Positions 7,916 to 16,806 of a stretch of DNA of 64,000 nt are shown here, one piece after another (position 1 is the stretch's first letter; the number at the start of each line of letters is the position of its first letter). Source of the DNA: Nodosilinea sp. P-1105 (lineage in GTDB: Bacteria > Cyanobacteriota > Cyanobacteriia > Phormidesmidales > Phormidesmidaceae). Both the position numbers and the translations under genes were made by a program. The stretch is taken from assembly GCF_012911975.1 (NCBI RefSeq), contig NZ_SMDQ01000002.1, positions 62,001 to 126,000 on the forward strand. The letters are read 5' to 3'. A model generated the notes under the pieces. That model worked only from the letters and a program-made list of their open reading frames with translations, did no database searches and had not been told where the DNA came from.

Positions 7916-9574
7916 CTAGGTCTCCACTTGCGATCGCAACAGCTTTAAAATCTGTTGTAACAACTCCTCTATTTGGGTCCAGGGGCTGTCAGGGGTATCT
8001 GCATCAGGAGCCTCGGGAGGAATCTTCAAGGCTTTGAGCACTTGAGGAAGTCCATGCCCTTGATAGGGATAAGGCAGGCCCAGATCAACAGCACTCTCTC
8101 GAATAGCTTGAAATAAAGCGTTGACCCGGCCCCGTTCGCGGGACATCGCCCGGATATCTGACCGGGCTTCAAGGATAAGGGCCGCTAAACCAACCACATG
8201 GGGGCAGGCCATTGAGGTACCATCCCAGGCGGCATAGGCGTCAGCCTCGGCCGATACCGCAGAGACCACAGCCACACCAGGGGCGCATACATCCAAACGC
8301 TGATTAACGTCAGCAAAACAGGTAAATTTAGCTGTGAAGAACTTACCATCAGCGCTTTTGTGCGCCCCAACTTGTCGAATATGGGCACTGCTGCTGGGGA
8401 ACGTATCCACCTGACCAATGGCCGATACCGCCAATACATCGTCATAGGCAGCAGGGTACTGAAGCTTGGTAGCTGAATTGCCAGCCGCCGCAATACAAGC
8501 AACCCCAGCATCGGTCACCTCCTGAATCTTTTGCTCCAGCAGTTCAGAGTACGTACTACTCCCCAGGCTGAGGTTGACGATATCAACCCCAGCAGTCATA
8601 CATTCATTCAGGCTGTTAATCAGGGCAGAGAATGTACCTCCCGGAAAGATTTTGCACACATGGTAATCGGCTTCAGGGGCAAACCCTCGAATTCCAAACT
8701 CATCCATGAGGCCAACAATCACGCCAGCAACATGGGTACCATGGGCCATCGGATCAAGTTTCCAACTGGTAGGGGTAGCCTCCGCCGTAAAGTCTTTACC
8801 GTTAGCGTGGTCGCCAAGGTCTTGGTGGTCAATGTAGCCTCCTGAGTCAATAATGCCGATTTTAATGCCGTTGCCTCGGTAGGGAATTTGAGCATCGCCC
8901 AATCCCATGGCTTTTTGGCCCCAACCCAGACTCTCAGTCTGTGGAAAATCCGCCAATGTTTGGTCAAAAGCCTTGAGGGCAACAACGTTATCTTGACCAG
9001 GTCGCAGAACTGGTTGATCGAGCCAAAAGCTCCAGTAATTGGCGGCGGGCCTAACCATTAGGCCACTAAGGGTATCGGCGGTTTCGCCATAAAGGGTTAA
9101 GGTGATCCGACCAGCCGCATCGGTAATTCCATCGGCATACCAGAGGCTGCCGATCAAAGTTACATGGGCATTGGCAATCGGCTGCTGGGTTTGACTGTCT
9201 CGGATCATCAACGGGATCGTTAGCTCATCATCCTTTAATGGAATCAGGTTGGCTTTAAAGTTAGGGACTATCGGCAGATCGATACCTGTCGGCTTAAATA
9301 GGTCTAGGGGCCGATCTTCCTCAACAATTAATCGGCCGTCATAGGCCCTTTTTAGATTTTCAAATCTCTCCAGTGACATCTCTGCTACCAGCAACTCTGT
9401 CTTACCGTTATGGGAAACAATTTTTTGCAAGAGTTGAATATTTAGGCTAGGGAATATGTCCCGGGCAAGAACATCAAGGTCTAAGCTCTCTAACTCTAGA
9501 GCCTGAAACCTCGGCTTACCAATCAAGGTTTTAATGTTACGAGATACTGGCTGATACTGTAATGAATTGGACAT
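7916..9574 (-). CDS. Subtilisin-like (S8) serine peptidase
   Basis: This 552-residue subtilase has the full catalytic set: Asp in KIGIIDSGG, His in HGTHVAGV, oxyanion Asn in AAAGNS and Ser in GTSMACPHVVG. The first 90 residues resemble an inhibitor-I9-type propeptide. Residues about 115-200 look like a carboxypeptidase-regulatory-like beta domain (IANAHVTLIGSLW, TDAAGRITLTL). No signal peptide is evident. It starts 4 bases after the stop of a small helical protein, so the two are probably translated together. A third small gene with a basic cysteine-bearing C-terminus lies upstream on the same strand. The enzyme could process that product, which is inference only. Confidence 0.9.
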   Translation of the reverse strand: MSNSLQYQPVSRNIKTLIGKPRFQALELESLDLDVLARDIFPSLNIQLLQKIVSHNGKTELLVAEMSLERFENLKRAYDGRLIVEEDRPLDLFKPTGIDLPIVPNFKANLIPLKDDELTIPLMIRDSQTQQPIANAHVTLIGSLWYADGITDAAGRITLTLYGETADTLSGLMVRPAANYWSFWLDQPVLRPGQDNVVALKAFDQTLADFPQTESLGWGQKAMGLGDAQIPYRGNGIKIGIIDSGGYIDHQDLGDHANGKDFTAEATPTSWKLDPMAHGTHVAGVIVGLMDEFGIRGFAPEADYHVCKIFPGGTFSALINSLNECMTAGVDIVNLSLGSSTYSELLEQKIQEVTDAGVACIAAAGNSATKLQYPAAYDDVLAVSAIGQVDTFPSSSAHIRQVGAHKSADGKFFTAKFTCFADVNQRLDVCAPGVAVVSAVSAEADAYAAWDGTSMACPHVVGLAALILEARSDIRAMSRERGRVNALFQAIRESAVDLGLPYPYQGHGLPQVLKALKIPPEAPDADTPDSPWTQIEELLQQILKLLRSQVET

Positions 9575-9578
9575 AACT

Positions 9579-9977
9579 TCAGACCTCTTCTATAGGCAAA
9601 ACTTGGGATAACAATGCTTTGACTTGATCGACTAATTGATGTAGTCGGGCGTTCTTATCACGATCTTGGCCAGGTGGTGATTCTTTTAATGTAGAAATCA
9701 TCTCTAGAGCTGCCTCCAAATTTGAGATCAGGGCTGCAATCTTAGTCTGACGAGCATTGGCAGCCGACTGGGTCGGCTTAATGTTTGGGAGGAGGGGCTG
9801 TAGATCAGCCATTTCTGCTTCCAACTCTGCTAAAAGTTGAGCCCCCGACTGGCTCTTCTGACTCAACTGTGATGGAGGTGAACCAAAGGCTAATGCAAAC
9901 TCCTGGTCAAGACTTTGCATTAGCTCTTCTATACCAGGGGAATTTTTATTCTGGGAGTTTGGCATGGGAATCTCCAT
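9579..9977 (-). CDS. Small helical protein of unknown function, coupled to the S8 peptidase
   Basis: This 132-residue soluble protein is rich in Leu, Ala, Gln and Glu with predicted long helices (ELMQSLDQEFALAFG, AQLLAELEAEMADLQ, LISNLEAALEMISTL). It has no membrane segment or signal peptide. It lies 4 bases upstream of the peptidase gene, which strongly suggests an operon. I do not recognise a family. A chaperone, inhibitor or recognition partner of the peptidase is possible but not shown. Confidence 0.65.
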   Translation of the reverse strand: MEIPMPNSQNKNSPGIEELMQSLDQEFALAFGSPPSQLSQKSQSGAQLLAELEAEMADLQPLLPNIKPTQSAANARQTKIAALISNLEAALEMISTLKESPPGQDRDKNARLHQLVDQVKALLSQVLPIEEV

Positions 9978-10103
9978 TTTTTAACACGGCAATCTTGAGT
10001 TAAAATTCTCCAAAAAATGAATTTTTTGAAGAAAAAAGAGAGTGACTTAGACTCCAATATGACCGGAAAATTTAAGTCACTCTCCATGACAGTAACTATT
10101 ACT

Positions 10104-10529
10104 TTACTTGGTTGTACACTTGCGAATGCAGAGAATAGCTCGACCAGCTATATAGATGGCTCGGGCATATTTTTTGTCTCTGAAAGCTTGTACAGCCTGA
10201 CGGACAAGATTTACACAACTGGTGCAATTGCTGCCGATTCGACGAATGTACTCATAGAGACGTTTAATCAGCTTGGCTGCCCTGGATTTAAGGAGGTTGC
10301 TAACAAAAGCAGCTTCCACAGCATTATCTGCTAGGGAATTTAAATCCATAGTCCCAGCATCAGCCCCAAAGCCCGCTGCTTCCATATCAGCATCTAGGGC
10401 AGAAAGCATATCCTGTGCTTCGGATGAAAGGTTAGCCTCAAGAGTAATTAGCTCATAAAGGTCAGGATCTAATGCTGCGAAGTCAGCATCAAAGGCGTCG
10501 ACATCAAAAGTATCTACACTAAAAGTCAT
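10104..10529 (-). CDS. Small two-part protein: acidic leader and basic four-Cys C-terminus (precursor-like)
   Basis: This 141-residue protein has a charge split. The first ~75 residues are strongly acidic (DTFDVDAFDADFAALDPD, SALDADMEAAG). The last ~60 are basic and amphipathic (LLKSRAAKLIKRLYEYIRR, FRDKKYARAIY) with two Cys pairs, CTSC and CIRKC. This layout resembles leader-plus-core peptides (bacteriocin or RiPP precursors, or secreted toxins). I do not recognise a family. A GAGGA ribosome site lies about 9 bases before the ATG. It is 126 bases upstream of the small helical protein and S8 peptidase on the same strand. A plus-strand ORF (10017-10334) overlaps it antisense and looks like a shadow. 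Confidence 0.6.
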   Translation of the reverse strand: MTFSVDTFDVDAFDADFAALDPDLYELITLEANLSSEAQDMLSALDADMEAAGFGADAGTMDLNSLADNAVEAAFVSNLLKSRAAKLIKRLYEYIRRIGSNCTSCVNLVRQAVQAFRDKKYARAIYIAGRAILCIRKCTTK

Positions 10530-10846
10530 GGGTCGTAATCCTCGTAGTTAGTTATGTGTTTGAGCGTTAGGCATCGTTTAATCCGGATGTTTTGATTGCC
10601 TTATGAGACTAAATTAGCCGCTGAAAATACATGCGAACAGTACACAAAGGGGTGATATTATTGTTCTCTGATTCGAGTTTATTAAGATCTGAGATTATTT
10701 TTCAGATAGAGAAATTCATTGTGTTTAAGGTGCTGAATATCGATCTTTTTCAAGAAGGCTTCAGGGGTATCAACGCAAGGCGAGAAGCATACACACTGAT
10801 CGCTCTGTGTATCAGTCTTGGACGATGCCCTTCGACAGGCTCAGGG
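10530..10846. other. AT-rich gap upstream of the peptide cluster
   Basis: This stretch has clearly lower GC than the surroundings and probably contains the promoter of the minus-strand cluster. A 75-residue plus ORF (10631-10858) has no recognisable features and ends in a repeat, so I leave it out. Confidence 0.4.
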
Positions 10847-11005
10847 CGAACGGTTTGAGTGCATCCCACTTTTGTAGCCCTCACCCTAAATCCCTCTCCC
10901 AGAGCGGGAGAGGGACTTTGAATCCGGCCCCCCTTCTCCCATTTTGGGAGAAGGGGCTGGGGGATGAGGGTAAATTTGCATAACTGGGATGCACCCGAAC
11001 GGTTT
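10847..11005. mobile_element. MITE-like element with terminal inverted repeats and a 10-bp flanking direct repeat
   Basis: GTGCATCCCA (10859-10868) and TGGGATGCAC (10985-10994) are perfect 10-bp terminal inverted repeats bounding 136 bases. The interior contains matching strings (CCCTCACCC.../...GATGAGGGT) and a CCCTCTCCC/GGGAGAGGG hairpin, so the whole unit can fold. CGAACGGTTT occurs directly outside both ends (10847-10856 and 10996-11005) and looks like a target duplication inside an older GACAGGCTCAGGGCGAACGG-type repeat. No transposase is encoded. Confidence 0.65.
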
Positions 11006-11260
11006 CAGCGCGCTCGGGCTGAGCTTGTCGTTCACGAAGTGGCTCCCAGAGGGCGCAAGCCCATTACTGACGCAACCTGTCCCGGCTTAAGTTGATACCC
11101 GGCTTCAGGCTCTTGGCGTGATCGAGGCTATTTGCCAACCCTTTCTTCGCTGGTAAAGCTCTGCTATCACACCGTCATGGCCAAAGACCAAAATCAGGCC
11201 CCTAGACGGAGCCATAAACAGTGCCGCCTAGGCAAAACGGGAATAGCGGCGCCATAGTAC

Positions 11261-12067
11261 TTATCCAAGGGCAGACTGGGCGGCCTGGGTGATGGCGTAT
11301 AAATCAACTGGGGCCGCTTCAGGGATAGATTCAGCTAACCACAGCAGGTATTCAAGATTGCCAGCGGGTCCCACCAGGGGAGACCAGGTGATTCCTTGGT
11401 ACTGCCAGCCTAGGGGTTGGGCACTGGCCAGGACAGCCGCGATCGCATCCGCCTGATCCCGAGGATTGCGCACTACCCCTTTCTTTCCTACCCGATCGCG
11501 CCCCACTTCAAACTGGGGCTTCACCAGCAGTACCACTTCACGGGGGGGAACCAATAGCGCCCACAGGGCAGGCAACACCTTGGTCAACGAGATAAACGAC
11601 ACATCCATCACCCCCAAGTCGGGGCGAGGGTCATTGTCGCGGTAAAGCTGGTCGGGAGTGAGGTGGCGCAGATTCGTGCGTTCTCGCAACACCACCCGGG
11701 GGTCCTGACGCAGGGACCAGGCCACCTGGCCATAGCCCACGTCAATGCCGTATACCCGCTCCGCCCCCGCTTGCAGCAGGCAGTCGGTAAAGCCCCCGGT
11801 GGAAATGCCACCATCTAGGGCAATGCGGTTAGGGACTGTAATGGGAAATTCGGCCAGGGCCTTGGCCAGCTTTTCGCCCCCTCGCGATACAAAGGGCGAT
11901 CGCGCCTTCACCTTGACCTCAGCATCGCTGGCAATCGGGGTACCGGGTTTATCCACCACCGTCTGGTTGACCTGCACCTCCCCCGCCCGAATCAGCCGCT
12001 GAGCTAGCTGCCGCGACTCGCACAGCCCCCGCTCCACTAGCAGGGTATCTAAGCGTTGTTTAGCCAC
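11261..12067 (-). CDS. tlyA: TlyA-family rRNA 2'-O-methyltransferase
   Basis: An N-terminal S4 RNA-binding domain (RLDTLLVERGLCESRQLAQRLIRAGEV) precedes an FtsJ-like methyltransferase domain with the SAM motif (ALDGGISTGGFTDCLLQAGA) and the later PDLGVMDVSF and LLVKPQFEVG motifs. The family methylates ribosomal RNA cytidine 2'-OH groups. The track start adds an arginine-rich tail that is really the end of the upstream gene in another frame. GTG at 12067 gives the usual start (VAKQRLDTLL) and overlaps the stop of the TPR gene by 8 bases (GTGGCTAA), indicating translational coupling. The protein is about 268 residues. Confidence 0.9.
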   Translation of the reverse strand: MAKQRLDTLLVERGLCESRQLAQRLIRAGEVQVNQTVVDKPGTPIASDAEVKVKARSPFVSRGGEKLAKALAEFPITVPNRIALDGGISTGGFTDCLLQAGAERVYGIDVGYGQVAWSLRQDPRVVLRERTNLRHLTPDQLYRDNDPRPDLGVMDVSFISLTKVLPALWALLVPPREVVLLVKPQFEVGRDRVGKKGVVRNPRDQADAIAAVLASAQPLGWQYQGITWSPLVGPAGNLEYLLWLAESIPEAAPVDLYAITQAAQSALG

Positions 12068-12512
12068 CGGTCTGCCCCGTTGCCGCTTGCCGCTGCCCCC
12101 GTTGGCGAGCGGCCAGTTGCTCAAGCTGCTGCTTGACTAACACTAGGCCCGCTGGAGTCCCCTGCTGGTTATAGAGATCACTGGCTTTGACCAGGGCCGC
12201 CACCGCCAGTCCGTCATTGCCGAGGTTGGCATAGGCTAAGCCACTGTTGTGGTAGGCCTCAGCACAGGTCGGCTCTAGGCTAACCGCGCGGGAAAAAGCC
12301 TCCATCGCTGGGCCGTAGCGCCCCCACTGAAAGGCATCACACCCTGACTGGAACGCCGTTCTGGCCTGGTCTGACAGGGGCAGGGAGGGCTCCAGGACGG
12401 GCATGGCAAACAGCACACTGTTGCCCAAGGGACGACGATAGGCCCACAGCATTGAGCCCATCCCCACCCCCAATATCCCCAGCACCACCGCTAGCCAAAT
12501 TCCCAATTCCAT
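12060..12512 (-). CDS. Membrane-anchored TPR protein
   Basis: This 150-residue protein has an N-terminal membrane helix (IWLAVVLGILGVGMGSMLWAY) followed by tetratricopeptide repeats (AFQSGCDAFQWGRYGPAMEAFSRAVSLEP, AYHNSGLAYANLGNDGLAVAALVKA). TPR proteins mediate protein contacts and the partner is unknown. ATG 12512 is preferred to the GTG at 12533, though both are possible. It overlaps the downstream tlyA start. Confidence 0.75.
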   Translation of the reverse strand: MELGIWLAVVLGILGVGMGSMLWAYRRPLGNSVLFAMPVLEPSLPLSDQARTAFQSGCDAFQWGRYGPAMEAFSRAVSLEPTCAEAYHNSGLAYANLGNDGLAVAALVKASDLYNQQGTPAGLVLVKQQLEQLAARQRGQRQAATGQTGG

Positions 12513-12533
12513 CAGTTGTTTGTACCCCGCCAC

Positions 12534-12899
12534 CGGATGAGATATTCAGGCTAATTGTAGGTCATCACTGGCCGCAGGTTGATCTCAGGGGCAGACCTGT
12601 GGCCTGATCCCGATGTCTTCCCAAACAAAATATTGCAGCCCCTGACTCATTCCCAGTCCATGACCTAAGATGGGGCCAGGGATGGCCTAAGGTTGGGCAG
12701 GTATTCCCTATTTGTAGGGTGGCTAGTTACACTGGAATCTAGAGAAATCGTTATCTGACTTGGTAGATTAAATCTAAGTCCAAGTCCAGGCGCGGAATTT
12801 TGCCTGTGGAAAAACTACAGATCCCGAGCTGGGCTTGGTATAGCGTTGTTACTATGGGCTGTTGTTGTCACGTCGTCTGGGGGTCTTGGAGTTTTGCAG
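12534..12899. other. Upstream region of the CPP1-like gene with a repeated hairpin motif
   Basis: No gene is visible. Positions 12815-12842 carry a 28-base string (begins CTACAGATCCCGAGC, ends GGTATA) that recurs identically at 57759-57786. It ends 57 bases before the CPP1-like gene. It contains a CCC-GAGCT-GGG hairpin. Confidence 0.5.
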
Positions 12900-13508
12900 A
12901 TGAGCAATAAAAATTCGTATGAATTGCTAGGGTTGACAGAGGCCTCCACCTTTGAGGAGATCCAGGAGGCGCGCGATCGCATGATCCACGAGTGCGGCGA
13001 CGAACCCAAACAAAAAGAGGCCGTCGAAGCGGCCTATGACGCTATCTTGATGGAGCGGCTGCGGCTGCGCCAGGAAGGCAAAATCAAAGTGCCCGATCGG
13101 ATTCGTTTTGCTGAAAATATTCCTGACCTACCCCCTTCGCCCAAAGCAGCGCCTAATTTATCCCGCCCCGAGTGGCTATCGAACCTGGTGGATACCCCCA
13201 GCCGAGATGAGGTGCTGTGGCCAGCCATCACCTTCGGAGGGTTAGGTCTATTTGGGTTCTATGCCCCCTCCTTTGCCTTGGCCATCGCCATTGGGGCCGC
13301 CATTTATTTCCTCAATCGCAAAGAAAATCGCTTCTGGCGCTCTGTGTTACTCACCATCGGCGGGCTGGCGGCGGGCTTGACCCTGGGGCTGACAGTGGGG
13401 CAGTTGTTGATTCCCCAAGGAGCACAGATGGCCTGGGCCAGTACTGATGCGATCGCTGCGGCGGTTACCTGTCTTTCCCTGTGGACGGTCAGCAGCTTTC
13501 TGCGATAA
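12900..13508 (+). CDS. CPP1-like protein (J-like domain plus membrane helices)
   Basis: This 202-residue protein has a degenerate J-like domain at residues 1-60 (NSYELLGLTEASTFEEIQEARD) lacking the HPD tripeptide, followed by four C-terminal hydrophobic segments. This is the layout of chloroplast CPP1/CDF1-type chaperone-like proteins, which protect the protochlorophyllide reductase POR. Cyanobacterial members are usually called CPP1-like. ATG 12900 is chosen because a GGAG lies upstream and the domain starts there. Confidence 0.8.
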   Translation: MSNKNSYELLGLTEASTFEEIQEARDRMIHECGDEPKQKEAVEAAYDAILMERLRLRQEGKIKVPDRIRFAENIPDLPPSPKAAPNLSRPEWLSNLVDTPSRDEVLWPAITFGGLGLFGFYAPSFALAIAIGAAIYFLNRKENRFWRSVLLTIGGLAAGLTLGLTVGQLLIPQGAQMAWASTDAIAAAVTCLSLWTVSSFLR

Positions 13509-13592
13509 GCCACCGCGCGGCTGGGCTAATCGAGGTGGGTAGCGAGATATAATTGGATATATACACAGCCTTGATTATGGGTCAGTAGAGTT

Positions 13593-13988
13593 ATGTTGCA
13601 TCGTTGGATCGACATTGTTAACCCAAAGCGTTCAAGGGCTGGAGCATCTAAGCCCTCTGATCAAGCTGAAGCGCGGGTCGTTATCGGTGCTGATGTGGCT
13701 GATCAGCGTGAGGGAACCGACGAAGGGGCTAGCCTGTTTATGCAAACTGAAGATGGCACCTTAAAAGCTGTAAAGCTGAAAACGCGGTCAGGGGCCTCGG
13801 GGGTAACATCACCAGGGTACCAACATCTCTACTCCAAAGCCCTAGCTAGGTATATTATTGATCAGGAAAAAAAAGGGAATAAGTTTTTTATTCAGCAACC
13901 AGGAGGGTCGATTAAGCGCTTCTCTGTGGTTAGAAATCCCATTGAGCCTTTTTCTAACCGCCATGGAATTGTTGCTGAGCAAGCCTGA
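13593..13988 (+). CDS. Hypothetical protein
   Basis: This 131-residue soluble protein is basic at both ends (WIDIVNPKRSRAGA; KRFSVVRNPIEPF). The middle reads as a small beta-rich domain (LFMQTEDGTLKAVKLKTR, FFIQQPGGSIKRF). There is no membrane segment and no family I recognise. It is followed after 74 bases by a small membrane protein on the same strand, so a two-gene unit is likely. Confidence 0.55.
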   Translation: MLHRWIDIVNPKRSRAGASKPSDQAEARVVIGADVADQREGTDEGASLFMQTEDGTLKAVKLKTRSGASGVTSPGYQHLYSKALARYIIDQEKKGNKFFIQQPGGSIKRFSVVRNPIEPFSNRHGIVAEQA

Positions 13989-14062
13989 GGCCAGCCGCCA
14001 AGTTCTCCTTCGACGTTCACTGGTAACGTTTGATCTAGGACTGTGGAGGATTTAAAAGTGCT

Positions 14063-14419
14063 ATGGCCCCTGAGGACATTCCCAACGAGATTGATTCAGG
14101 CGAGCAATCGCCAGATGATTTTGCCTTTGTCTCGGAAGAGTTAACCTCTCAAGAAAAGGAGAGCCTAAAAAGCCACCTACTCAGAAGTCGAGAGGAAACC
14201 CGCTCAGCCATTGCCAAGCGACTGATCGCGTTACTGGGGATTACGGTTGCCTCTACCATTATTCTGTCCGGCGTTGTGATTTTAACGCCTTCCAACGATA
14301 GCGATCGAGACAGTAAATTTACGTTTTCGAAGGATGTGTTTTCTATTTTGCTCAGCACTCAAACCGGGTTGATCGGGGCGGCTTTAGGCTTTTACTTTGG
14401 CAGTAAAGAAGATGGGTAG
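14063..14419 (+). CDS. Small two-TM hypothetical membrane protein
   Basis: This 118-residue protein has an acidic N-terminus with a helical stretch (LTSQEKESLKSHLLRSREETRSAIAKRL), one membrane helix (LIALLGITVASTIILSGVVIL) and a second C-terminal hydrophobic segment (TGLIGAALGFYFGSKE). GGAGG lies 15 bases upstream. Function is unknown. Confidence 0.6.
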   Translation: MAPEDIPNEIDSGEQSPDDFAFVSEELTSQEKESLKSHLLRSREETRSAIAKRLIALLGITVASTIILSGVVILTPSNDSDRDSKFTFSKDVFSILLSTQTGLIGAALGFYFGSKEDG

Positions 14420-14470
14420 TCATGGATATTAGGGAGTCCAGAACGCCGGTCCGGTAAAGATCTTAGGGTT

Positions 14471-15649
14471 CTACCCTGAGATGCCCGGAAAAGTGTCCGG
14501 ACTATTGTCCTGACTGATAGAGTCGTGATTAAACGCTAAACTGCCCCGTTTAGCCTGCTCGCGCTCGATCGCCTCAAACAGGGCCTGAAAATTACGTTCC
14601 CCAAACCCTCGCGCTGCGATCGCCACCCCATCGTTCGACACCACCTGTCGCTGAATAATCTCAAAAAATACTGTCGGGATCGCTAAAAACGGTTGGGTAA
14701 ACGTTTGCAGCAGTCGCACCTGGGGCAAATGGGCTTCCCAATCGACTAAAATTTGCAATTCTGCCAGGGCCTCATCCAGATGGGCATCGGGCTGAAACCC
14801 CTGACGCCGGGGTAGAGCGTCGTAATAGGTGGGAGGCACCTCTAAAAATTGCACCCCGGCCCAGCGCAGATGACCGACGGTACGCAAAATGTTGCCGGTA
14901 TGCAAGGCCACATGCTGCACCCCAGCCCCCCGATTCCAGTAGAGAAACTCCTCCACCTGGGAATTCACGGTCGTGGATTCATTCACGGGAATTTGGGCTC
15001 CCCCATGGGGGTGGGCTAACACCTGGCTGCGCAGGCCTGATTTGGCCGTATCGATAGCAAATCGCTGCTGGGGTTGAAAGCCCAACTGCCGAATGTACCA
15101 GTCTGTAGCCAGGGGCAACTCGCCTTTGGCCACATTCAACACCGCATGGTCGATGCGATCGAACGGTAGGTGGTCTGGGGATGGCGATGGTCCAAACGGG
15201 ATACCAGGCACCCATCCTGGGGGCTGATGGGTTTGCACCAGAGTGTGGCGCAGATTTCCCCACCCCTGGACCTGGCACCAGCGCCCTCGCCCCTGGGGAT
15301 CGACCTGGATCGACTGGAGCACCTGTCCCCCCCCTTGCCTTACCTGCCCTAGGGTTTGATCTAGATCAGCCACCCGCAGGGCGACATCTCCGATGCCGGG
15401 GGGGTGTTGCCTAAGATAGGTGGCTATAGGGTTGGTGTCGCTGTTGTCAGGGCTGCTCTCAGGCTCTTGTCGCCCTGGCTGGGGCGCGATCGCCCCGGGG
15501 GTACTAAACAGCAAAGGGACTTGGCCCAGATAAATCAAGACAGTCTGGCTGATGCCCAGATCAACGACCGTGCCGCCCCACTCTTTAAGAAAGCGATCGC
15601 GCCAGGGACCGACATCATCAACATAAAAGTGCAGGTGGTTGAACTCCAT
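14471..15649 (-). CDS. 4-hydroxyphenylpyruvate dioxygenase
   Basis: This 392-residue Fe(II) enzyme converts 4-hydroxyphenylpyruvate to homogentisate for tocopherol and, in some organisms, plastoquinone synthesis. It has two vicinal-oxygen-chelate repeats. The likely metal ligands are His in FDRIDHAVLNV, His in AGVQHVALHTG and Glu in TVFFEIIQRQ. The family-typical end NFQALFEAIEREQAKRG is present. The start is ATG 15649 (MEFNHLHFYVDD); the 37 extra residues in the track are not conserved in character. Confidence 0.92.
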   Translation of the reverse strand: MEFNHLHFYVDDVGPWRDRFLKEWGGTVVDLGISQTVLIYLGQVPLLFSTPGAIAPQPGRQEPESSPDNSDTNPIATYLRQHPPGIGDVALRVADLDQTLGQVRQGGGQVLQSIQVDPQGRGRWCQVQGWGNLRHTLVQTHQPPGWVPGIPFGPSPSPDHLPFDRIDHAVLNVAKGELPLATDWYIRQLGFQPQQRFAIDTAKSGLRSQVLAHPHGGAQIPVNESTTVNSQVEEFLYWNRGAGVQHVALHTGNILRTVGHLRWAGVQFLEVPPTYYDALPRRQGFQPDAHLDEALAELQILVDWEAHLPQVRLLQTFTQPFLAIPTVFFEIIQRQVVSNDGVAIAARGFGERNFQALFEAIEREQAKRGSLAFNHDSISQDNSPDTFPGISG

Positions 15650-15841
15650 GGGGGCAACATGCTGGTAAAGACGGTGGAGAGTCGGGCAACGTATGAATCC
15701 AGACAGACAGCTGAGATGGCCTACCCTAACGGCTGGACTCCCCCCACACTGTAATGACATCCTATAGCCCTGTCAGCCTCCCCCAAAGGCTTGATTTGTC
15801 TAAACCTTTTCCTTTGGGGCAAAACGAGCGTCACGACCGGC

Positions 15842-16715
15842 CTAGGCCTGGGCTAGACGGACTGCCGCCAACAGGTCACTGTGGACCTCTGGGGAGGACG
15901 CGATCAGCAGCCCAGGTCGCATATAATCGTCGCAGGTGTGCAGCAGAGGCGGTGGATCGCCGGTTAGGGTAGTGACGATATGCCCCATTTCTTCAGCCAT
16001 AAAGGCCAGGGCAGCCCCATCGATAAACTGTCCCCTGGCCAGCACAGCTCCAGTTAAATCGCCACTGAGCAGACCGTTAAAGTTGGGAATTGGAGCCGTT
16101 TTAGAGTAGTCCGTTTTGGTGTGGTAAACCCGGTAGCGATCGCCCAGGTGAGGCCCCAGATCACCCATTTGCCAGCCTAGGCAAATGGCCGGGTTTTGGG
16201 GCATTAATTCGCAGGGGCTCACAGTCTTCAAGGGCCTGGTGTAGCCGTCCCCGAAAGGTTCCCTGCCCCCTGAGGGTATAGTAATACAGGTCTTGGCCAG
16301 GGGTAATCGCCAGGGCCGCTTCATAGTCATCATGGTTGAGCACGGCCAAAATCACCTGATAGTTGCGGTGTCCATCCAGATAGAACTGGGTGCCATCGAT
16401 TGGATCCAGGGTAATTAAATAGTCCCCTTGGGGGCCTAAATCTGTGGCTCGAAAGTACTTGGTGTTATAGGTTTGCTCATGTTCCTCGCCATAGAACCGC
16501 ACCTGCGGAAACAGGCCGAGCAACACCACTTCCACCATAGTCTGGATAGAAAGGTCAGCATCGCTGAGGGCAGAGGCGAAGAAATTGTCGCCGCCCTCAG
16601 CCTTGTCAGGTTGGGACTGAATTTGGGTCTGAATCTGGTGGGCATAGGCCCCAGCGGTGGTTAGATAAGGCAGCAGGGTCGCCAAGAGGTGGCGGGGTGT
16701 CGGATGAGTTGTCAT
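15842..16715 (-). pseudogene. Inositol-monophosphatase-family protein, broken by a frameshift
   Basis: The first ORF (16715 to about 16200) carries the metal-binding motifs of the family: GEEHEQ and LDPIDGTQFYLDG. It then runs off frame at LRINAPKPGH. The remainder continues in another frame (NPAICLGWQMGDLG, ... LLSGDLTGAVLARGQFIDGAA) to 15842. The junction lies around 16190-16205 in GCCCCAAAACCC. A one-base change restores a protein of about 290 residues. The gene may be a real pseudogene or carry a sequencing error. Family members hydrolyse inositol phosphates, PAP or fructose bisphosphate; the substrate is unknown. Confidence 0.8.
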
Positions 16716-16806
16716 AAGTACAGGCAACCATTGAGGCAAAGCATCCCCATTTACGCATGTTTATCCAGGTTTATGATGGGAGGCGTTGCGTCTTGAGCCA
16801 GGTTCT

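Noticed and set aside
10017-10334. Plus-strand 105-residue ORF with a hydrophobic stretch, antisense to the leader/core-like gene
   Set aside because: It overlaps a minus-strand gene with a better ribosome site and operon context, and its sequence shows no recognisable motif.
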